A model generated the notes under the pieces. The model did no database searches. It saw only the letters and a program-made list of their open reading frames with translations, and was not told where the DNA came from. DNA of 64,000 bases from a virus. A program made the position numbers and the translations under genes. The stretch covers positions 1 through 64,000 of the IMG/VR virus record IMGVR_UViG_3300036716_002035, one strand, 5' to 3'. Positions 1-8,361 of the stretch are shown here, piece after piece. The first letter of the stretch is position 1. The number at the start of each line of letters is the position of its first letter.

Positions 1-58
1 ATAATAGTTTTATTAAACGATAAAGGCCGTACCACATTGAACTGATTATTATTAGCAT
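1..58 (-). CDS. Partial hypothetical protein, hydrophobic N-terminus
   Basis: The first 19 codons of a minus-strand gene that runs off the left edge. It starts at the ATG at 58 and reads MLIIISSMWYGLYRLIKLL, which looks like a membrane segment. A TTGACA/CATTCT promoter lies just upstream. No function can be assigned from this fragment. Confidence 0.45.
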   Translation of the reverse strand, partial: MLIIISSMWYGLYRLIKLL

Positions 59-71
59 TGTTATGTGAACA

Positions 72-100
72 AGAATGAACTCTACCCCATACCTTGTCAA
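72..100 (-). promoter_or_regulatory. Sigma70-type promoter
   Basis: On the minus strand TTGACA (95-100) is followed by a 17-bp spacer and CATTCT (72-77). The ATG of the left-edge gene lies 13 bases downstream. Confidence 0.6.
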
Positions 101-152
101 CCCCAAACTTGCAACGCCCGAACTACATAAAGAAAATAGTATTATTAAGTTC

Positions 153-389
153 TCAATTGTTATTAAGCTCATAGGCTCTCGCCTTCCAATATAAGTTCCA
201 GTTACGACCTGCTTCCATTAAATCTTCTTTATTATTATTTGCGCTATATTCAATTCGGCTTTCAGTATATTGCTGAAGATAATAGTCTGGCGGTTCATAT
301 GTAGTCTTGCATCCAGAACAAGTAATCATAAACAAAAGGAAAAAAGTAACAAATACTATCACCCAACAATCTAATCCACATTTCTTCAT
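153..389 (-). CDS. Small lipoprotein-like protein, possible outer-membrane spanin
   Basis: 78 aa. Residues 1-27 form a hydrophobic signal (VIVFVTFFLLFMITCSGC) ending in a Cys, resembling a lipobox although position -3 is not canonical. The rest is short, polar and Asn/Tyr-rich, as expected for a periplasmic tail. It follows a gene (452-847) coding for one TM helix plus a coiled coil. That order matches Rz/Rz1 spanin pairs, which fuse inner and outer membranes at lysis. The spanin role is inference from architecture only. Confidence 0.55.
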   Translation of the reverse strand: MKKCGLDCWVIVFVTFFLLFMITCSGCKTTYEPPDYYLQQYTESRIEYSANNNKEDLMEAGRNWNLYWKARAYELNNN

Positions 390-451
390 ATTATTTCTTA
401 TTAAGCCAAAACTTATTAAAACGGCGCAAATTCATTCAAAATTCTTTATTA

Positions 452-847
452 TTAACGAGTCTTTCTTCTGCTATTTGATCCTTTATGCCAAGGCTTTCTG
501 TTAAAGGTTGGCTTTATATTATTATTTGTGTTATTATCTGGCAGGTCTTCTAGCTTCTCTTCTAAATCTTCTTTTATTTGCTCTTCCTGCTTTGTAAGAT
601 TTTCTTTATTATTAAGTTGTTCCAGTAATTCGGAGTAAAGTTTAATTTCATTATTATTTCTGTTTATTTGGGCGTTCTGATATAACAAGGCACATACTAA
701 AGGTAATATTGCCAAGACAATTGTTAATACTAAATTTCTAGCGCATGGCGTACTCGCTGACGGGACAGGAGTGGTGCAATTTGCTCCACTCCCGCCCAAG
801 CCAGACTTTTTGGGCTTATGATGCTGGGATTTTGGGGAGGACATCAT
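452..847 (-). CDS. Single-TM coiled-coil protein, possible inner-membrane spanin
   Basis: 131 aa. A basic N-terminal stretch of about 38 residues precedes one TM helix (LVLTIVLAILPLVCALLY), then a Gln/Glu/Lys-rich coiled-coil region and a basic tail. It overlaps the gene upstream (816-1109), and the lipoprotein-like gene 153-389 follows. The layout recalls an Rz-type i-spanin, but the long cytoplasmic N-terminus is unusual. No sequence family was recognised. Start may be 847 or 844 (two adjacent ATGs). Confidence 0.6.
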   Translation of the reverse strand: MMSSPKSQHHKPKKSGLGGSGANCTTPVPSASTPCARNLVLTIVLAILPLVCALLYQNAQINRNNNEIKLYSELLEQLNNKENLTKQEEQIKEDLEEKLEDLPDNNTNNNIKPTFNRKPWHKGSNSRRKTR

Positions 848-1109
848 TTATGTAAGCCCGCAATTCCTTAATTTTTTCTATCAAATTATTTGCGCTCTTT
901 ATATCTTCATTTATTAAAGAATGTGTTACTATCTTATTTAACGCCAATTCTGGCTTATCGCAATAACCCATAAAATGCCACTTTTTTTCTTTCGATTGTT
1001 TTTCGGCTATCTTCGGATTCTTGCTTAAAGCTGGAGTTCTAAAATTTTCAACGACCAAATTTAAATCGTCTGCTTTAGTAATGCGATAATTTCCAAATTG
1101 TATTTTCAT
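816..1109 (-). CDS. Small phage protein of unknown function
   Basis: 97 aa, soluble. It begins MKIQFGNYRITKADDLNLVV and has a GYCDKPELALNKIV segment, a pattern reminiscent of small hypothetical phage proteins. First gene after the promoter at 1140-1168, with a leader carrying a purine-rich AAGAAAGGGAAAA before the ATG. The next gene overlaps its 3' end by 32 bp. Confidence 0.65.
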   Translation of the reverse strand: MKIQFGNYRITKADDLNLVVENFRTPALSKNPKIAEKQSKEKKWHFMGYCDKPELALNKIVTHSLINEDIKSANNLIEKIKELRAYINDVLPKIPAS

Positions 1110-1139
1110 TTTTTCCCTTTCTTAATCTTGTATGATAAT

Positions 1140-1168
1140 AGATTAGAATATTAATCTGATGTTGTCAA
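1140..1168 (-). promoter_or_regulatory. Sigma70-type promoter with leader
   Basis: TTGACA (1163-1168), 17-bp spacer, TAATCT (1140-1145). The leader contains TACAAGATTAAGAAA (1118-1132), identical to a 15-mer in the rIIA leader (7011-7025), then the ATG at 1109. The remaining AT-rich sequence 1169-1369 holds no convincing ORF or structure. Confidence 0.7.
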
Positions 1169-1369
1169 CCTATTTGTTCAGATAATAATTAACTTAATTG
1201 AAATAAGTATATTTTTAAACAAAAATAAATAATTAATTAAGTGTGGTAGTATTTTCCCACTCAATTTTTCAAGAATTTTTACTTTATATATTATTATATA
1301 ATATATACTTCTTGTATTATGCTATATGTTATCTGTATATGGGTATGTAATATCAAATAGCAAAGGATG

Positions 1370-1579
1370 CTACTTGGATCGGCTTTGGTAAATTACCTTT
1401 TCTGAAGGAGTATTATCCCGATTAGAAAGCGTGACCTTGCCTGATAATTCATTACAAGCGAGTTTCGCCCAGTTCAATGCTAGAGCCTTGCCAAGAGCTA
1501 AATTGTAAGCAGTAGCAAAGTTTCCATTGTTATCATATACAATATATCGTTCGTTCATATCTGGTTCTATTTCTGACAT
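1370..1579 (-). CDS. Hypothetical protein
   Basis: 69 aa, soluble (starts MSEIEPDMNERYIVYDNNG). No recognised domain. It is last in a unit with 1610-1891 and the ligase gene, 30 bp after the preceding stop. Confidence 0.55.
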   Translation of the reverse strand: MSEIEPDMNERYIVYDNNGNFATAYNLALGKALALNWAKLACNELSGKVTLSNRDNTPSEKVIYQSRSK

Positions 1580-1609
1580 AATTCTTAATGAATTTGTAAT
1601 TGCTTTGAA

Positions 1610-1891
1610 TTATAGATACTCAACATACTTCTTAACCTTTGCAATTGCATCGATTAATTCTTTAATTTCTTTTGTTGGGTTATCTATCGTTTCTGGTAAT
1701 TGTTTCTCTGTTTCTCTTACCAAAATATTCAATGCTTTCCGCAAAGACATTATGCCTGTTGGATGTTGTGCTTGTATTTGCTTGATGGTTGGATAGCTGT
1801 TATTTTCTATATAGCTATCTAACATGGATTCCATGAGATTAATTTTAGTTTCAATAATTTTGTAATCCGATTGTGTTTCGCTATCACTCAT
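1610..1891 (-). CDS. Small HTH-like protein related to the rIIB C-terminus
   Basis: 93 aa, mostly helical. Residues 27-42 (YIENNSYPTIKQIQAQ) closely resemble the C-terminal segment of the neighbouring rIIB-like protein (YIENRHAEGINPTIKQVQSR), which suggests a shared helix-turn-helix-like module. The start overlaps the ligase stop by 8 bp (ATGAGTGA), implying coupled translation. DNA binding is inferred, not shown. Confidence 0.65.
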   Translation of the reverse strand: MSDSETQSDYKIIETKINLMESMLDSYIENNSYPTIKQIQAQHPTGIMSLRKALNILVRETEKQLPETIDNPTKEIKELIDAIAKVKKYVEYL

Positions 1892-3059
1892 AATCTCTAA
1901 ATCCTATTGCGTAAGGAAATCTGGGTATTCCATCTGGAGTATATTCAAAAAATTTAATTGTGGCGAGCTTGCCAATATAGTCTTCTTTATTATTAAAGAT
2001 TTTTGCCAAATATTCAAAATTACCTTTAATATTAGAATTAAATTCTTGTAAAGACTTCGGATCAATTAACGTCAAATTCTTTGCAGTTCCCTGACGATTT
2101 CCATTTCCCTCTTCAATATCAATTACTTTATACTCAGCATCTTGAAACTCCTTACGTTTTAATAGAGATGTGGAGCGTTTCTGCTCGTAACCCATATCCT
2201 TTCTTACCATTTGTCCTTCGTAACCATCTCGTAGATATTCTTGATACATCGAATTTAACGATGCTTGACCCATAATTTCGGCGGTAGGTACAAGTTTAAT
2301 GCAAGATTTTTCTTGTAAAATATTTTGCAAAGTAGTAAAGCGCAGACTAAATGGAACTGCTTCTTTAGCTTGAGCAATTTTCGGACAATCGTAAATCCAA
2401 TATTGAATCGCAGATTCTGATTCCACTAAAGATTGTGTCCACTTATCTTGCTTCTTGATAAAAGAATTATCTGTATCAGATGCAGATCGAACAGGTTTTT
2501 GTTTGCGAACAAGTGATGTTATCTTATTGAAGTTGTCCTTGAAATCGTGATTATACAATTCTCCATCCAAGATGATCTCTGGATTTGATTGCAAGAAATT
2601 TTTCAACTCATTAGTGATATGAGGAATTGCTTCGATTATCTTGCCATTTCTTGTTCTGGCAACCACTTCTCCCTTTTCTAATCTTGCTACGCATCTAATA
2701 CCATCTAATTTTGGTTGCGAATAAACAGGATACTTTACTTCAGCTATCCTATCTTTGTAATTGTGCGCCAACATAGGCTCATAGAATTTTTTATCATCTA
2801 CATCGTTGACATTGGTGAAGTAACCAGAGCGGAGCTTTTTATCCCACTTTGCTTTGGCTTGCAATTCAGCTTGGACTTCTGGACTCGTTTCGTTTGAATG
2901 CCCAATGTTCTTTGCCGTGCAACTCGTTGGCTTGGCAACATTCATCTTCATTCCATGAATGCCTCCTTCTGTCCAGAATTTGTTGCCGTTTACGCAAATT
3001 GTCCATTCACGTATGTTGCCTTTGGTATCTCTTTTATATAAGGTTTCTAATTTTTTCAT
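1884..3059 (-). CDS. ATP-dependent DNA ligase
   Basis: 391 aa. It seals nicks in phage replication or repair. The nucleotidyltransferase motif I, PKLDGIRC with adenylated Lys near residue 117, is present. Downstream are TRNGK, DGELYNH, an EGQMVRKD motif (EGxMxK-type), KRKEF, and an OB-fold-like C-terminus. Residues 1-40 (YKRDTKGNIREWTICVNG) resemble a WGR-type N-terminal domain seen in some phage ligases. The upstream promoter ends within 6 bases of the ATG. DNA rather than RNA ligase is favoured by motif spacing and the OB region. Confidence 0.9.
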   Translation of the reverse strand: MKKLETLYKRDTKGNIREWTICVNGNKFWTEGGIHGMKMNVAKPTSCTAKNIGHSNETSPEVQAELQAKAKWDKKLRSGYFTNVNDVDDKKFYEPMLAHNYKDRIAEVKYPVYSQPKLDGIRCVARLEKGEVVARTRNGKIIEAIPHITNELKNFLQSNPEIILDGELYNHDFKDNFNKITSLVRKQKPVRSASDTDNSFIKKQDKWTQSLVESESAIQYWIYDCPKIAQAKEAVPFSLRFTTLQNILQEKSCIKLVPTAEIMGQASLNSMYQEYLRDGYEGQMVRKDMGYEQKRSTSLLKRKEFQDAEYKVIDIEEGNGNRQGTAKNLTLIDPKSLQEFNSNIKGNFEYLAKIFNNKEDYIGKLATIKFFEYTPDGIPRFPYAIGFRDYE

Positions 3060-3064
3060 GCTTC

Positions 3065-3093
3065 AATTCTGACGCATTTAAAAAGAATGTCAA
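3065..3093 (-). promoter_or_regulatory. Promoter placing the ligase ATG at the transcript start
   Basis: TTGACA (3088-3093), then AGAATT (3065-3070, spacer 17) or CAGAAT (spacer 16). The ATG at 3059 is 5-6 bases after the -10, predicting a leaderless mRNA. Confidence 0.6.
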
Positions 3094-3113
3094 TGATAAA
3101 ACAACTTTCTGCT

Positions 3114-3452
3114 TCAGAAAGTTTCTTCTTCTTTCATTAAAAATCTTTTATAATTAGCTGTAAGCATATTATGTAACTTAAAAAATCTTACTTTGCGACT
3201 AACTCCTTCAGAATCCTTAACCTCAATCCGATCATCAAATCTTGCTGAAGAAAATAAATCACTTTGCCTAAAAGAAATATCTTTAAAATCATGTCCGTAT
3301 TTCTCGTTATAAGGAATAGTAACTACAATTCCATCTTCATCGGTAATAGCAAATAACGTAACAATAATTGGAGGAAGGTCATCTATGGAAACAAAATGAG
3401 CTTCTTGAAAATAAGTATAATATAAAAAACTTTTGATATGATTAAGTTTCAT
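3114..3452 (-). CDS. Hypothetical protein
   Basis: 112 aa, soluble, alpha/beta-like (starts MKLNHIKSFLYYTYFQEAHF). No recognised motif. It follows rIIB on the same strand after a 74-bp gap. That gap holds GGGAGAGG and CCTCTCTC segments that could pair, but they are too far apart to call a terminator. Confidence 0.6.
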   Translation of the reverse strand: MKLNHIKSFLYYTYFQEAHFVSIDDLPPIIVTLFAITDEDGIVVTIPYNEKYGHDFKDISFRQSDLFSSARFDDRIEVKDSEGVSRKVRFFKLHNMLTANYKRFLMKEEETF

Positions 3453-3526
3453 AATAAATAAAGAGAGAGGCCGAACCTAATTTGTGTGCGCTTAAATTAA
3501 AAGAACAACCTCTCCCTTATATAAAA

Positions 3527-4591
3527 TTAACTCCTTAAATTGTAGTTTGCGTAAATTTCAGACCGACTTGTTTTCTTATCGTCAATCGACTCTACTTTAA
3601 AAGTCCATCCATCAGAATTAAGCCCTTCAACAATCGCAATGATTTCTTTAGAAGATAACGAAATGCCTTTCATCCTTGACTGCACTTGTTTTATTGTTGG
3701 GTTAATTCCTTCTGCATGGCGATTTTCGATATAATTACGAATCGCTAATTCATTTGCAGACAATTCATCGTCCCATGATTCATCTTCATCATCGTCATAA
3801 TACTCTTCATCCCAATCAGAATCATAATCTTCATCCTCATCAAAATAGACAGGCTTATCCCATTCCTTGCGACCATCGGTAATTTCCGCAATCACTTCAT
3901 ATTTGCATACTCGCAACTTTTGATATGAAGAACAACTAGGAACGCTTACTGCATCCTTGGGATCAAAACGGACAACCATGAGCCTACCATCTGCTCCAGC
4001 CCAACTATCTGCATAGTCGAATGAACCAACGTGAAATCCGTAAGAGCATCCATTATTAGGATCGTCATCGACACTCCTACGCTTCATTTCAAGCGTTTCT
4101 CCAACGCTATTGTCAAACTTTCCAGAGTATTGATCTTTATAATCGTCACGAACACCCTTATATCCAACAACATAGCCGTCTGGATCAATAGGTAATTCTT
4201 TGTAATCAAGAAAATTATAAAGTTGCTCTACTGAATTACGAGAGGGATTATCCAATAGCTTTTCAATAAAATTGAAGATCGGAGAAGGGTCTTTAATGCC
4301 TTCGCGCATAAGAGACAACAACTTATCAATCACAACTCCATTGAGCTTTTCTTGCTCACCAGAAGAATGATTGTAATAAACATCACCCTCTTTAATTTGG
4401 ATATTGCCCAAAGAATAATCTTCAACTGCGCTCTTTGTGTCTACGAGTTTAATAACTTTATCGTAATTTCCGTCAAGTAAAGACTGACGAACCTGCATGA
4501 AGTTCAAATTGTCCCTGCGAACTGAATGAACTTGCCCATCAGCAAAGATGGTGATGGCGTTCTCTCCGAGATTGTAAGCTAATTTTTGCAT
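3527..4591 (-). CDS. rIIB: rIIB-like protein
   Basis: 354 aa. The central region carries the rIIB signature: DPDGYVVGYKGVRDDY, then NSVGETL, VDDDPNNGCSYGFHVGSFDY, and RLMVVRF. T4 rIIB acts with rIIA at the membrane during rapid-lysis control and protection against superinfecting or resident phage; the exact mechanism is unclear. This protein is longer than T4 rIIB (about 312 aa). It adds an acidic stretch (residues ~255-280) and a C-terminal segment resembling the 1610-1891 protein. rIIA lies directly upstream, as in T4, but rIIB has its own promoter (4627-4655), and a terminator separates the two. Confidence 0.88.
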   Translation of the reverse strand: MQKLAYNLGENAITIFADGQVHSVRRDNLNFMQVRQSLLDGNYDKVIKLVDTKSAVEDYSLGNIQIKEGDVYYNHSSGEQEKLNGVVIDKLLSLMREGIKDPSPIFNFIEKLLDNPSRNSVEQLYNFLDYKELPIDPDGYVVGYKGVRDDYKDQYSGKFDNSVGETLEMKRRSVDDDPNNGCSYGFHVGSFDYADSWAGADGRLMVVRFDPKDAVSVPSCSSYQKLRVCKYEVIAEITDGRKEWDKPVYFDEDEDYDSDWDEEYYDDDEDESWDDELSANELAIRNYIENRHAEGINPTIKQVQSRMKGISLSSKEIIAIVEGLNSDGWTFKVESIDDKKTSRSEIYANYNLRS

Positions 4592-4626
4592 AATTGTTTT
4601 TTCCTCTTTTTTAATTGTGTCCCTAT

Positions 4627-4655
4627 AGAGTAGGGGTTTTTCTTTCCTCTGTCAA
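4627..4655 (-). promoter_or_regulatory. Promoter of rIIB
   Basis: TTGACA (4650-4655), 17-bp spacer, TACTCT (4627-4632). The leader of about 30 nt contains ACAATTAAAAAAGAGGAAAA with an AGAGGA ribosome-binding site before the ATG at 4591. Confidence 0.75.
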
Positions 4656-4677
4656 CTCTTTTTAAATAAATTTTAAA

Positions 4678-4704
4678 CCAGAGGGAGTGACTTTCTCCCT
4701 CTGG
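4678..4704 (-). terminator. Intrinsic terminator after rIIA
   Basis: Perfect 10-bp hairpin CCAGAGGGAG / CTCCCTCTGG with a 7-nt loop. On the minus strand it is followed by TTTAAAATTTATTT. It lies 42 bp past the rIIA stop and just before the rIIB promoter. Confidence 0.85.
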
Positions 4705-4745
4705 CTTTATATGATAATATAATTACACTATGACTACTAAGAAAT

Positions 4746-6989
4746 CTAGTTTTGCTTGAAGGCATTTAGCTCATCCATTTGTTTTATATAATTAACCAAT
4801 TTGGTTGCTTGCTCTTTATCAAATCTCCAAGAATACAATTCAACCATTTCAATCATCGGATATAACTTATGAGCCTTTTCTACATCCTTTACGCTTAATT
4901 CAGCAGTATATTGTTTAATGTTATTAGAGATGAAATCTCCATCGTAAGCAGTATCTATTGATTTTAAAGCCACAAGCAGAGTCTTAACCCTTTGAAGGGA
5001 ATGATAACTAAATACTCCATCGTCATGCTTTGGAAGGAAGTTGATAGCTTTTTTAATGATATTAGAATCATCCAACTCGCCAGCTTTCTTTACAAACTCT
5101 TTGCAAGACATAAAGTCAATTGAACTAATATTATTGTACGATAATTCATCAGCATATTCCTGCCACAACTTTGGAGTGATAATCGTATCAACATTTTTCT
5201 TCAACCAAGATTTAAAATGCGTCCAGTTAGAATCGTCCAACTTTTCGGTATCCTTACAACGGACTCCATAAACCTCTACTTCTAATCCGCAAATATCTTT
5301 TATGCTTTTAATAAAGGTTGCCAATTCTCTTGTGTCAAAAGATTCAGCATGGCGTTTACCATTAACAATCTTGTATCGCAGGATTGGTACATAAACACCT
5401 TGAGTTGGCGCATCATCTGTTTCAACATCAGCCCAATTGTCTTGGTCATTGTGTTTGGAATCCAAGCGCAACTTAAAAACCTTAACGTGTTGGCGAGAAC
5501 CTTCAGACGATTTTCGAGTACCTCCCTTTGAAACGTAACCACTTGGAGACTTATCTAGCTTTGAAAAATAATTTATATTATTATCGCTAATGTGTTCAAA
5601 GTCTCGTTCATCATAAAACTTTTGCTTTGTAACATCATCCTTAAACCAAACCATAAAGATATTCTTTGCATCTGGATTCTCCTTAAATAATGTGCGAGCT
5701 TTTAATGCCATACCATGATTTGATGTACAATCATTATATCCAAGCAAATTATCTGCATGACAATCAATTTGCCTTACTAATCGACTTTTTACTTTATAGC
5801 CATCTGTATTAGCTGAATCATCTTCTTTCCAGTAATTACGGATAGTCATTTCTGGACTATAGTGATCTACTCTAATTTGGTGAATGCGAGCATCAGTAAT
5901 TTTAACACCATTCCACTTAAAGCTATTTTGCAATACATACTGAATAGAATGTGGTAGCGAATTAACAATAGATGCGTAATTGCACTTCGCTTCATAAAGA
6001 TCAGAAGCATTGCCTAATTTTTCTTGTGCAATATTTTCTAGGTCATCTTTAACTGACTGAATTTTCTTTTTAATTGCCTCTTGAGTGCGCTTGGTATATT
6101 CCAGACCTTCACGACTTGGAGCTATATTTAATTCTCCAATGTCAAATTCAATTTCAAGATTATCTACAGACAATAAATCTTGTAGATTAGAATCCATGTG
6201 CTGAATGGATTCCCTCTGAATAGGATACCCGATATTCCCCATTATAGCAATCGTCTGATTTGATCTACTATAATCATACCTTGCCCGATAACCATTATGG
6301 TTAGCAGTACCATCATCATATAGAGTCCAGAAGTCTCCTTCTAATGCAACAACTTTTTCTTCAAGTTTATCTTCGCCTAGATTATGAATCTTTGGCTTGA
6401 CTTTAAAATAACGAAATAAGTTGAGCGATTCTTTTCTAAAAGTATCAACATCAGTATCAGCTACTGAAATAACAATTTCCATGCCATTAGGCTCAGTAGT
6501 CGGAGATGAATCCATAAGAATTACTTTGCCCTTAGCCGTCTCATCAATTTGAGCATTATAAGTATTCTTTGTACCATTATTGTACGAAATGATACCGAAA
6601 TTATCTCCATAAGCAAATCCAGCCTTACAACCGATACCTAATTGACCAGTAAAAGCATTGGAATTACGTTTCGTTGACTTACAATAACGAGTATAAAGAT
6701 TGCGGATTTCATCATCACTCAATCCAGTACCTAAATCACGAACCTTAAAGGTTGGCTCAAACTTCGTTGGCAATGTAACCTCAATAGGAGTATCTCCAAT
6801 CCCTACTTCGGCATGGGCATCTACGGCATTGGTAGAATATTCCCGAATAACTGCGAGAGGTTTGTTGGAATAAATTTGATTCCTCAATAAATCAATAACA
6901 AAAGAAATATCCTCTTGGTCAATGCCAAATTCGGATTCTTCAAAGTCATGTGAGCGAACCAATGTGTGTGTCTTGTTTGTAGTAATCAT
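4746..6989 (-). CDS. rIIA: rIIA-like GHKL ATPase
   Basis: 747 aa. The N-terminal 230 residues form an Hsp90/gyrase-type ATP-binding fold: N-box IREYSTNAVDAHAEVG (residues ~44-59), VRDLGTGLSDDEI, and the lid GQLGIGCKAGFAYGD. Length and order before rIIB match T4 rIIA (725 aa), a membrane-associated protein affecting lysis timing and phage exclusion. The C-terminal half is helical and poorly conserved. It has its own promoter and a leader sharing 15 identical bases with the leader of gene 816-1109. Confidence 0.9.
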   Translation of the reverse strand: MITTNKTHTLVRSHDFEESEFGIDQEDISFVIDLLRNQIYSNKPLAVIREYSTNAVDAHAEVGIGDTPIEVTLPTKFEPTFKVRDLGTGLSDDEIRNLYTRYCKSTKRNSNAFTGQLGIGCKAGFAYGDNFGIISYNNGTKNTYNAQIDETAKGKVILMDSSPTTEPNGMEIVISVADTDVDTFRKESLNLFRYFKVKPKIHNLGEDKLEEKVVALEGDFWTLYDDGTANHNGYRARYDYSRSNQTIAIMGNIGYPIQRESIQHMDSNLQDLLSVDNLEIEFDIGELNIAPSREGLEYTKRTQEAIKKKIQSVKDDLENIAQEKLGNASDLYEAKCNYASIVNSLPHSIQYVLQNSFKWNGVKITDARIHQIRVDHYSPEMTIRNYWKEDDSANTDGYKVKSRLVRQIDCHADNLLGYNDCTSNHGMALKARTLFKENPDAKNIFMVWFKDDVTKQKFYDERDFEHISDNNINYFSKLDKSPSGYVSKGGTRKSSEGSRQHVKVFKLRLDSKHNDQDNWADVETDDAPTQGVYVPILRYKIVNGKRHAESFDTRELATFIKSIKDICGLEVEVYGVRCKDTEKLDDSNWTHFKSWLKKNVDTIITPKLWQEYADELSYNNISSIDFMSCKEFVKKAGELDDSNIIKKAINFLPKHDDGVFSYHSLQRVKTLLVALKSIDTAYDGDFISNNIKQYTAELSVKDVEKAHKLYPMIEMVELYSWRFDKEQATKLVNYIKQMDELNAFKQN

Positions 6990-7028
6990 AGTCAGTAATT
7001 ATTTTCAGTTTTTCTTAATCTTGTAATC

Positions 7029-7057
7029 CAGTCTGATTATTTTTTTGCCAATGTCAA
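7029..7057 (-). promoter_or_regulatory. Promoter of rIIA
   Basis: TTGACA (7052-7057) with a weak -10, AGACTG (spacer 17) or CAGACT (spacer 16). The leader includes TACAAGATTAAGAAA (7011-7025) before the ATG at 6989. Confidence 0.55.
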
Positions 7058-7065
7058 ATCTTTTT

Positions 7066-7473
7066 TTAAAAAGGAGTGTCAGAAAGTTGATGGTGCAAAG
7101 CCTGACAACTTGTTGAGCCTGTCCTTTTTAACCTGTCAAGAGCAGGTTTGCTCAAGCTATCCTCGTAGGCAGTTGTGGGGTCAATGAAGTTAGCTTCAAT
7201 ATTTTTTTTATTAGGTTGGTGCTTGTTGCCCATCTCTAAATAATTGTAAAGTTGTTTCCCTTCTTTGGCCTTTTCGACTAGGATTCGTTGTTCCAAGCAA
7301 AATTGTATTAAATTAAGTATGTCCTCCTCTTTTATTTTAACCCTTCCCGATTGGATGACCTCTCCATCAGCACCATTTGTTCCGCCTTCAATAATATATT
7401 CCTCAAGAGTATATGTTTTATTGTAGTAATCAGTCTGATTTTGTTTTACTCTATATCTTGTTGTTTTAACCAT
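7066..7473 (-). CDS. Hypothetical protein
   Basis: 135 aa, soluble, basic N-terminal beta-rich region (starts MVKTTRYRVKQNQTDYYNKT). No recognised domain. A TGTCCAA/TTGGACA inverted repeat lies upstream and overlaps a possible promoter. Confidence 0.6.
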   Translation of the reverse strand: MVKTTRYRVKQNQTDYYNKTYTLEEYIIEGGTNGADGEVIQSGRVKIKEEDILNLIQFCLEQRILVEKAKEGKQLYNYLEMGNKHQPNKKNIEANFIDPTTAYEDSLSKPALDRLKRTGSTSCQALHHQLSDTPF

Positions 7474-7506
7474 TTGGTTTATTAAGTTTTATTTAAAAGT
7501 TAAAGT

Positions 7507-7534
7507 TGTCCAACTTCTATGTAGTTCTTGGACA
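7507..7534. repeat. Inverted repeat TGTCCAA-N14-TTGGACA
   Basis: A perfect 7-bp inverted repeat upstream of gene 7066-7473. Its left arm contains TTGGAC (minus strand), which would serve as a -35 with AAAACT 17 bp further on. It could be an operator or a weak hairpin. Confidence 0.4.
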
Positions 7535-7592
7535 GGTGATGAAAACTAACCAGAGCAAAAGATAAAAACTCCGCTACATTACCTTTTTAAAT

Positions 7593-7892
7593 TTAATTTC
7601 GACATCCACACAATACCCAATCCCTAAAAGATTCTGCTCTAACATTTCCCCGATTCCGAGTAATGCCGACACATAATCCCTTGTCGGAGTCCCAATCATA
7701 CTCATGCCCTCGTTTCTTAAATAAGTCGGAAGCTAATTCAAAACAATTTTTCTTCAAACCAACTTCGTCTATGAAAGTCTTTTCTATTTTAAGTAAATTA
7801 GCGTAATCCTTTTTTTCCGAAAAACTACTATAGACCCTATCATCTTCATTATAAGAATATAAGACTGCTTTGTATGTGAATTTTTTATTCAT
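7593..7892 (-). CDS. Hypothetical protein
   Basis: 99 aa, soluble, ending in a Cys-containing tail (DWVLCGCRN). No recognised family. The start at 7892 is fixed by a promoter whose -10 ends 6 bases upstream. Confidence 0.6.
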   Translation of the reverse strand: MNKKFTYKAVLYSYNEDDRVYSSFSEKKDYANLLKIEKTFIDEVGLKKNCFELASDLFKKRGHEYDWDSDKGLCVGITRNRGNVRAESFRDWVLCGCRN

Positions 7893-7898
7893 ACATTT

Positions 7899-7927
7899 AA
7901 GCCTGTTGATTTTTTAAAGAATGTCAA
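7899..7927 (-). promoter_or_regulatory. Leaderless-type promoter
   Basis: TTGACA (7922-7927), 17-bp spacer, AGGCTT (7899-7904), 6 bases, then the ATG at 7892. Confidence 0.55.
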
Positions 7928-8325
7928 ATCTTTTCTAAAAATTCTTTAACTGAACTGGATACTTTAAAAAGAGAATAAAATTCTGACTCGCTAATTTCTC
8001 CACCACTTCCCCAGCTAAAGGTATATTCCTTTGTGTCTTCATCAAAGTAAATGTTTGTTACTGACTTGGGGCGATAAGTCCATGTATGCCCATTTGGTCG
8101 CCATTGATTCGCTGGATAATTTTTAGTCTTGCTGTTGCTCCAAAAAGTTATTGAAGCGTTTTTTCTTTGTGATTTAATCTGCGACATTTTAATCACAAAT
8201 GTTTTATCGGGATAAGTATCAGTCGTGCGACTCGCCTTTATCTTTTTTAAGTCCATGTTTTTTATAATGGAATTATTCACCCAGAGAACCTCCTCTGGAA
8301 TATTTGGTATAATATAATTATTCAT
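7924..8325 (-). CDS. Hypothetical protein
   Basis: 133 aa from the ATG at 8325 (MNNYIIPNIPEEVLWVNNSI). The frame stays open further upstream, but the ATG start leaves room for the opposite-strand gene at 8362. The middle is rich in aromatic and basic residues. Family not recognised. Confidence 0.55.
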   Translation of the reverse strand: MNNYIIPNIPEEVLWVNNSIIKNMDLKKIKASRTTDTYPDKTFVIKMSQIKSQRKNASITFWSNSKTKNYPANQWRPNGHTWTYRPKSVTNIYFDEDTKEYTFSWGSGGEISESEFYSLFKVSSSVKEFLEKI

Positions 8326-8361
8326 TGTTTTTTTATATTTATCTTGTGTAAAATAACTTAG

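Noticed and set aside
3453-3526. GGGAGAGG and CCTCTCTC segments as a terminator after rIIB
   Set aside because: The arms are about 40 nt apart with an AT-rich loop and there is no U-tract directly after the stem.
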